Part shown: piece after piece, positions 62,930-64,000 of the stretch | Layout: every line of letters begins with the position of its first letter | How positions within the stretch are numbered: the first letter of the stretch is position 1 | Source of the DNA: Caryophanales bacterium | GTDB taxonomy: Bacteria; Bacillota; Bacilli; CAJFEE01 | NCBI GenBank assembly: GCA_029256085.1 | Contig: JAQSYP010000001.1 | Location: 516,497 to 580,496, forward strand | Length of the DNA: 64,000 nt | Direction: 5' to 3' | Made by a program: the position numbers and the translations under genes | Notes under the pieces: generated by a model | The model's input: the letters and a program-made list of their open reading frames with translations, nothing else | What the model was told of the DNA's origin: nothing | The model's database searches: none

Positions 62930-64000
62930 ATGGACTTCGATACAAACTTAGATCATCTTGCGAAAATTAAAGTAATAGGTGTTGGCGGTGGCGGTAATAA
63001 TGCCGTTAACAGAATGATTGAACACGGCGTTCAAGGTGTTGATTTTCTTACAGTAAATACTGATGCTCAGGCACTTAAGTTATCAAAAGCAGAAATTACA
63101 ATGCAAATTGGTGGGAAATTGACGCGTGGACTAGGTGCTGGTGCAAATCCAGAAGTTGGAAAAAAGGCTGCTGAGGAAAGCAGAGAGCAGATTGAAGAAT
63201 TATTAAAAGGCGCAGACATGGTATTCGTTACTGCAGGTATGGGTGGCGGAACAGGTACTGGAGCAGCACCTGTAATTGCTGAAGTTGCTAGAGAAATTGG
63301 CGCTTTAACAGTTGGAGTTGTTACAAGACCTTTCACGTTTGAAGGTAGAAAACGTGCTACACAAGCCGCTACCGGAATTCAAGCATTAAAAGATAATGTA
63401 GACACACTTATTGTTATCCCAAATGATAGATTATTAGAAATCGTTGATAAAAATACTCCAATGTTAGAAGCATTCCGTGAAGCTGATAATGTTTTAAGAC
63501 AAGGTGTACAAGGTATTTCAGATTTAATTGCTACACCTGGATTAATTAACCTTGATTTTGCTGATGTAAAAACTATCATGGCTAACAAAGGTTCTGCGTT
63601 AATGGGTATTGGTGTTGCTACAGGTGAAAACCGAGCTACTGATGCTGCAAAGAAGGCTATTTCTTCTCCTTTATTAGAAAGCTCTATTGAAGGTGCTAAA
63701 GGAGTGCTAATGAATATTACTGGTGGAATGAATTTAAGTCTTTATGAAGTTCAGGAAGCTGCTGATATAGTTGCATCTGCATCTGATCCAGATGTTAACA
63801 TTATTTTTGGTTCTGTAATTAATGAAAATCTTAAGGATGAAATCATTGTAACTGTAATTGCTACAGGGTTTGATGATAATGCATTACTTGAGCCGAAGCC
63901 ATTTACAAGACCTAGTTTAAATAACCAACAACAACAACAACCTTCTCACTATGGTGCGAATCGTGAAACTGTTAAGGAAGAGAACAACGATAACAGGTTT
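62930..64000 (+). CDS. ftsZ: Cell division protein FtsZ, 3' end cut by window
   Basis: 357 codons visible with no stop before the window ends. [18 protein letters not shown], the tubulin signature [41 protein letters not shown] and the T7-loop [11 protein letters not shown] are all present. The end reaches the Gln/Asn-rich linker (NNQQQQQP); the conserved C-terminal peptide that binds FtsA and SepF should lie just outside. ATG 9 nt after AGGGGG. GTPase that forms the Z ring. Confidence 0.98.
   Translation, partial: MDFDTNLDHLAKIKVIGVGGGGNNAVNRMIEHGVQGVDFLTVNTDAQALKLSKAEITMQIGGKLTRGLGAGANPEVGKKAAEESREQIEELLKGADMVFVTAGMGGGTGTGAAPVIAEVAREIGALTVGVVTRPFTFEGRKRATQAATGIQALKDNVDTLIVIPNDRLLEIVDKNTPMLEAFREADNVLRQGVQGISDLIATPGLINLDFADVKTIMANKGSALMGIGVATGENRATDAAKKAISSPLLESSIEGAKGVLMNITGGMNLSLYEVQEAADIVASASDPDVNIIFGSVINENLKDEIIVTVIATGFDDNALLEPKPFTRPSLNNQQQQQPSHYGANRETVKEENNDNRF

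Overview
The window is an AT-rich stretch of chromosome from an endospore-forming member of the Bacillaceae (Bacillus sensu lato; the genus cannot be fixed from this sequence alone). Gene content and order follow the Bacillus subtilis segment ylaN-ftsW-pycA-cta-ylb-rpmF-dcw-ftsAZ almost gene for gene. Sporulation genes (ylbJ, gerR, spoVD, spoVE) and bacillithiol synthesis (bshC) support this. No rRNA, tRNA, CRISPR array, integrase or transposase gene was seen.

Layout. 1-5.1 kb: end of ylaN, ftsW and pyruvate carboxylase pycA. 5.1-10.9 kb: caa3 cytochrome oxidase operon ctaBCDEFG; the divergent heme A synthase gene ctaA that sits here in B. subtilis is absent and a hairpin repeat occupies the gap. 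11.1-19.6 kb: ylbA, C, D, E, a histidine phosphatase, ricF (ylbF), ylbG, two poorly known genes, the ylbH leader RNA, rsmD, coaD and ylbJ. 19.7-37.5 kb: an accessory block placed exactly between ylbJ and ylbK. It holds a GH13 alpha-glucosidase, a bacteriohemerythrin, a flavodoxin-ferredoxin (EFR1-like) protein, a complete Gram-positive type IV pilus (T4P) locus, an NrfA nitrite reductase and a repetitive small protein. 37.6-45.3 kb: ylbK, ylbL, tmcAL, yceD-rpmF, gerR, panE, a DUF3397 gene and bshC. 45.4-64 kb: the division and cell wall (dcw) cluster mraZ-rsmH-ftsL-pbpB-spoVD-murE-mraY-murD-spoVE-murG-murB-divIB-ylxW-ylxX-sbp-ftsA-ftsZ, with ftsZ cut by the window end.

The T4P locus is the most notable part. 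A leftward operon encodes two minor prepilins and a large PilX-like protein whose C-terminal half is about ten copies of a roughly 20-residue Asn/Gly/Ile repeat, a candidate tip adhesin. A rightward operon encodes an acidic membrane protein, a degenerate VanW/G5 protein, then PilB (with tandem N-terminal motifs resembling c-di-GMP-binding MshEN), PilT, PilC, major pilin, PilD, PilM, PilN and PilO. There is no outer-membrane secretin, as expected for a Gram-positive, so the two unusual upstream proteins are candidates for a cell-wall passage or anchor.

Two families of structured intergenic repeats occur: family A (about 100 bp, three hairpins) before ctaB and before murG, and family B (about 127 bp, inverted-repeat ends) at 15.4 kb and, in opposite orientation, just after pilO at 35.1 kb. 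Other regulatory structure includes three GTGG boxes at exact 10-bp spacing in front of mraZ and an extended -10 promoter plus perfect hairpin in front of divIB.
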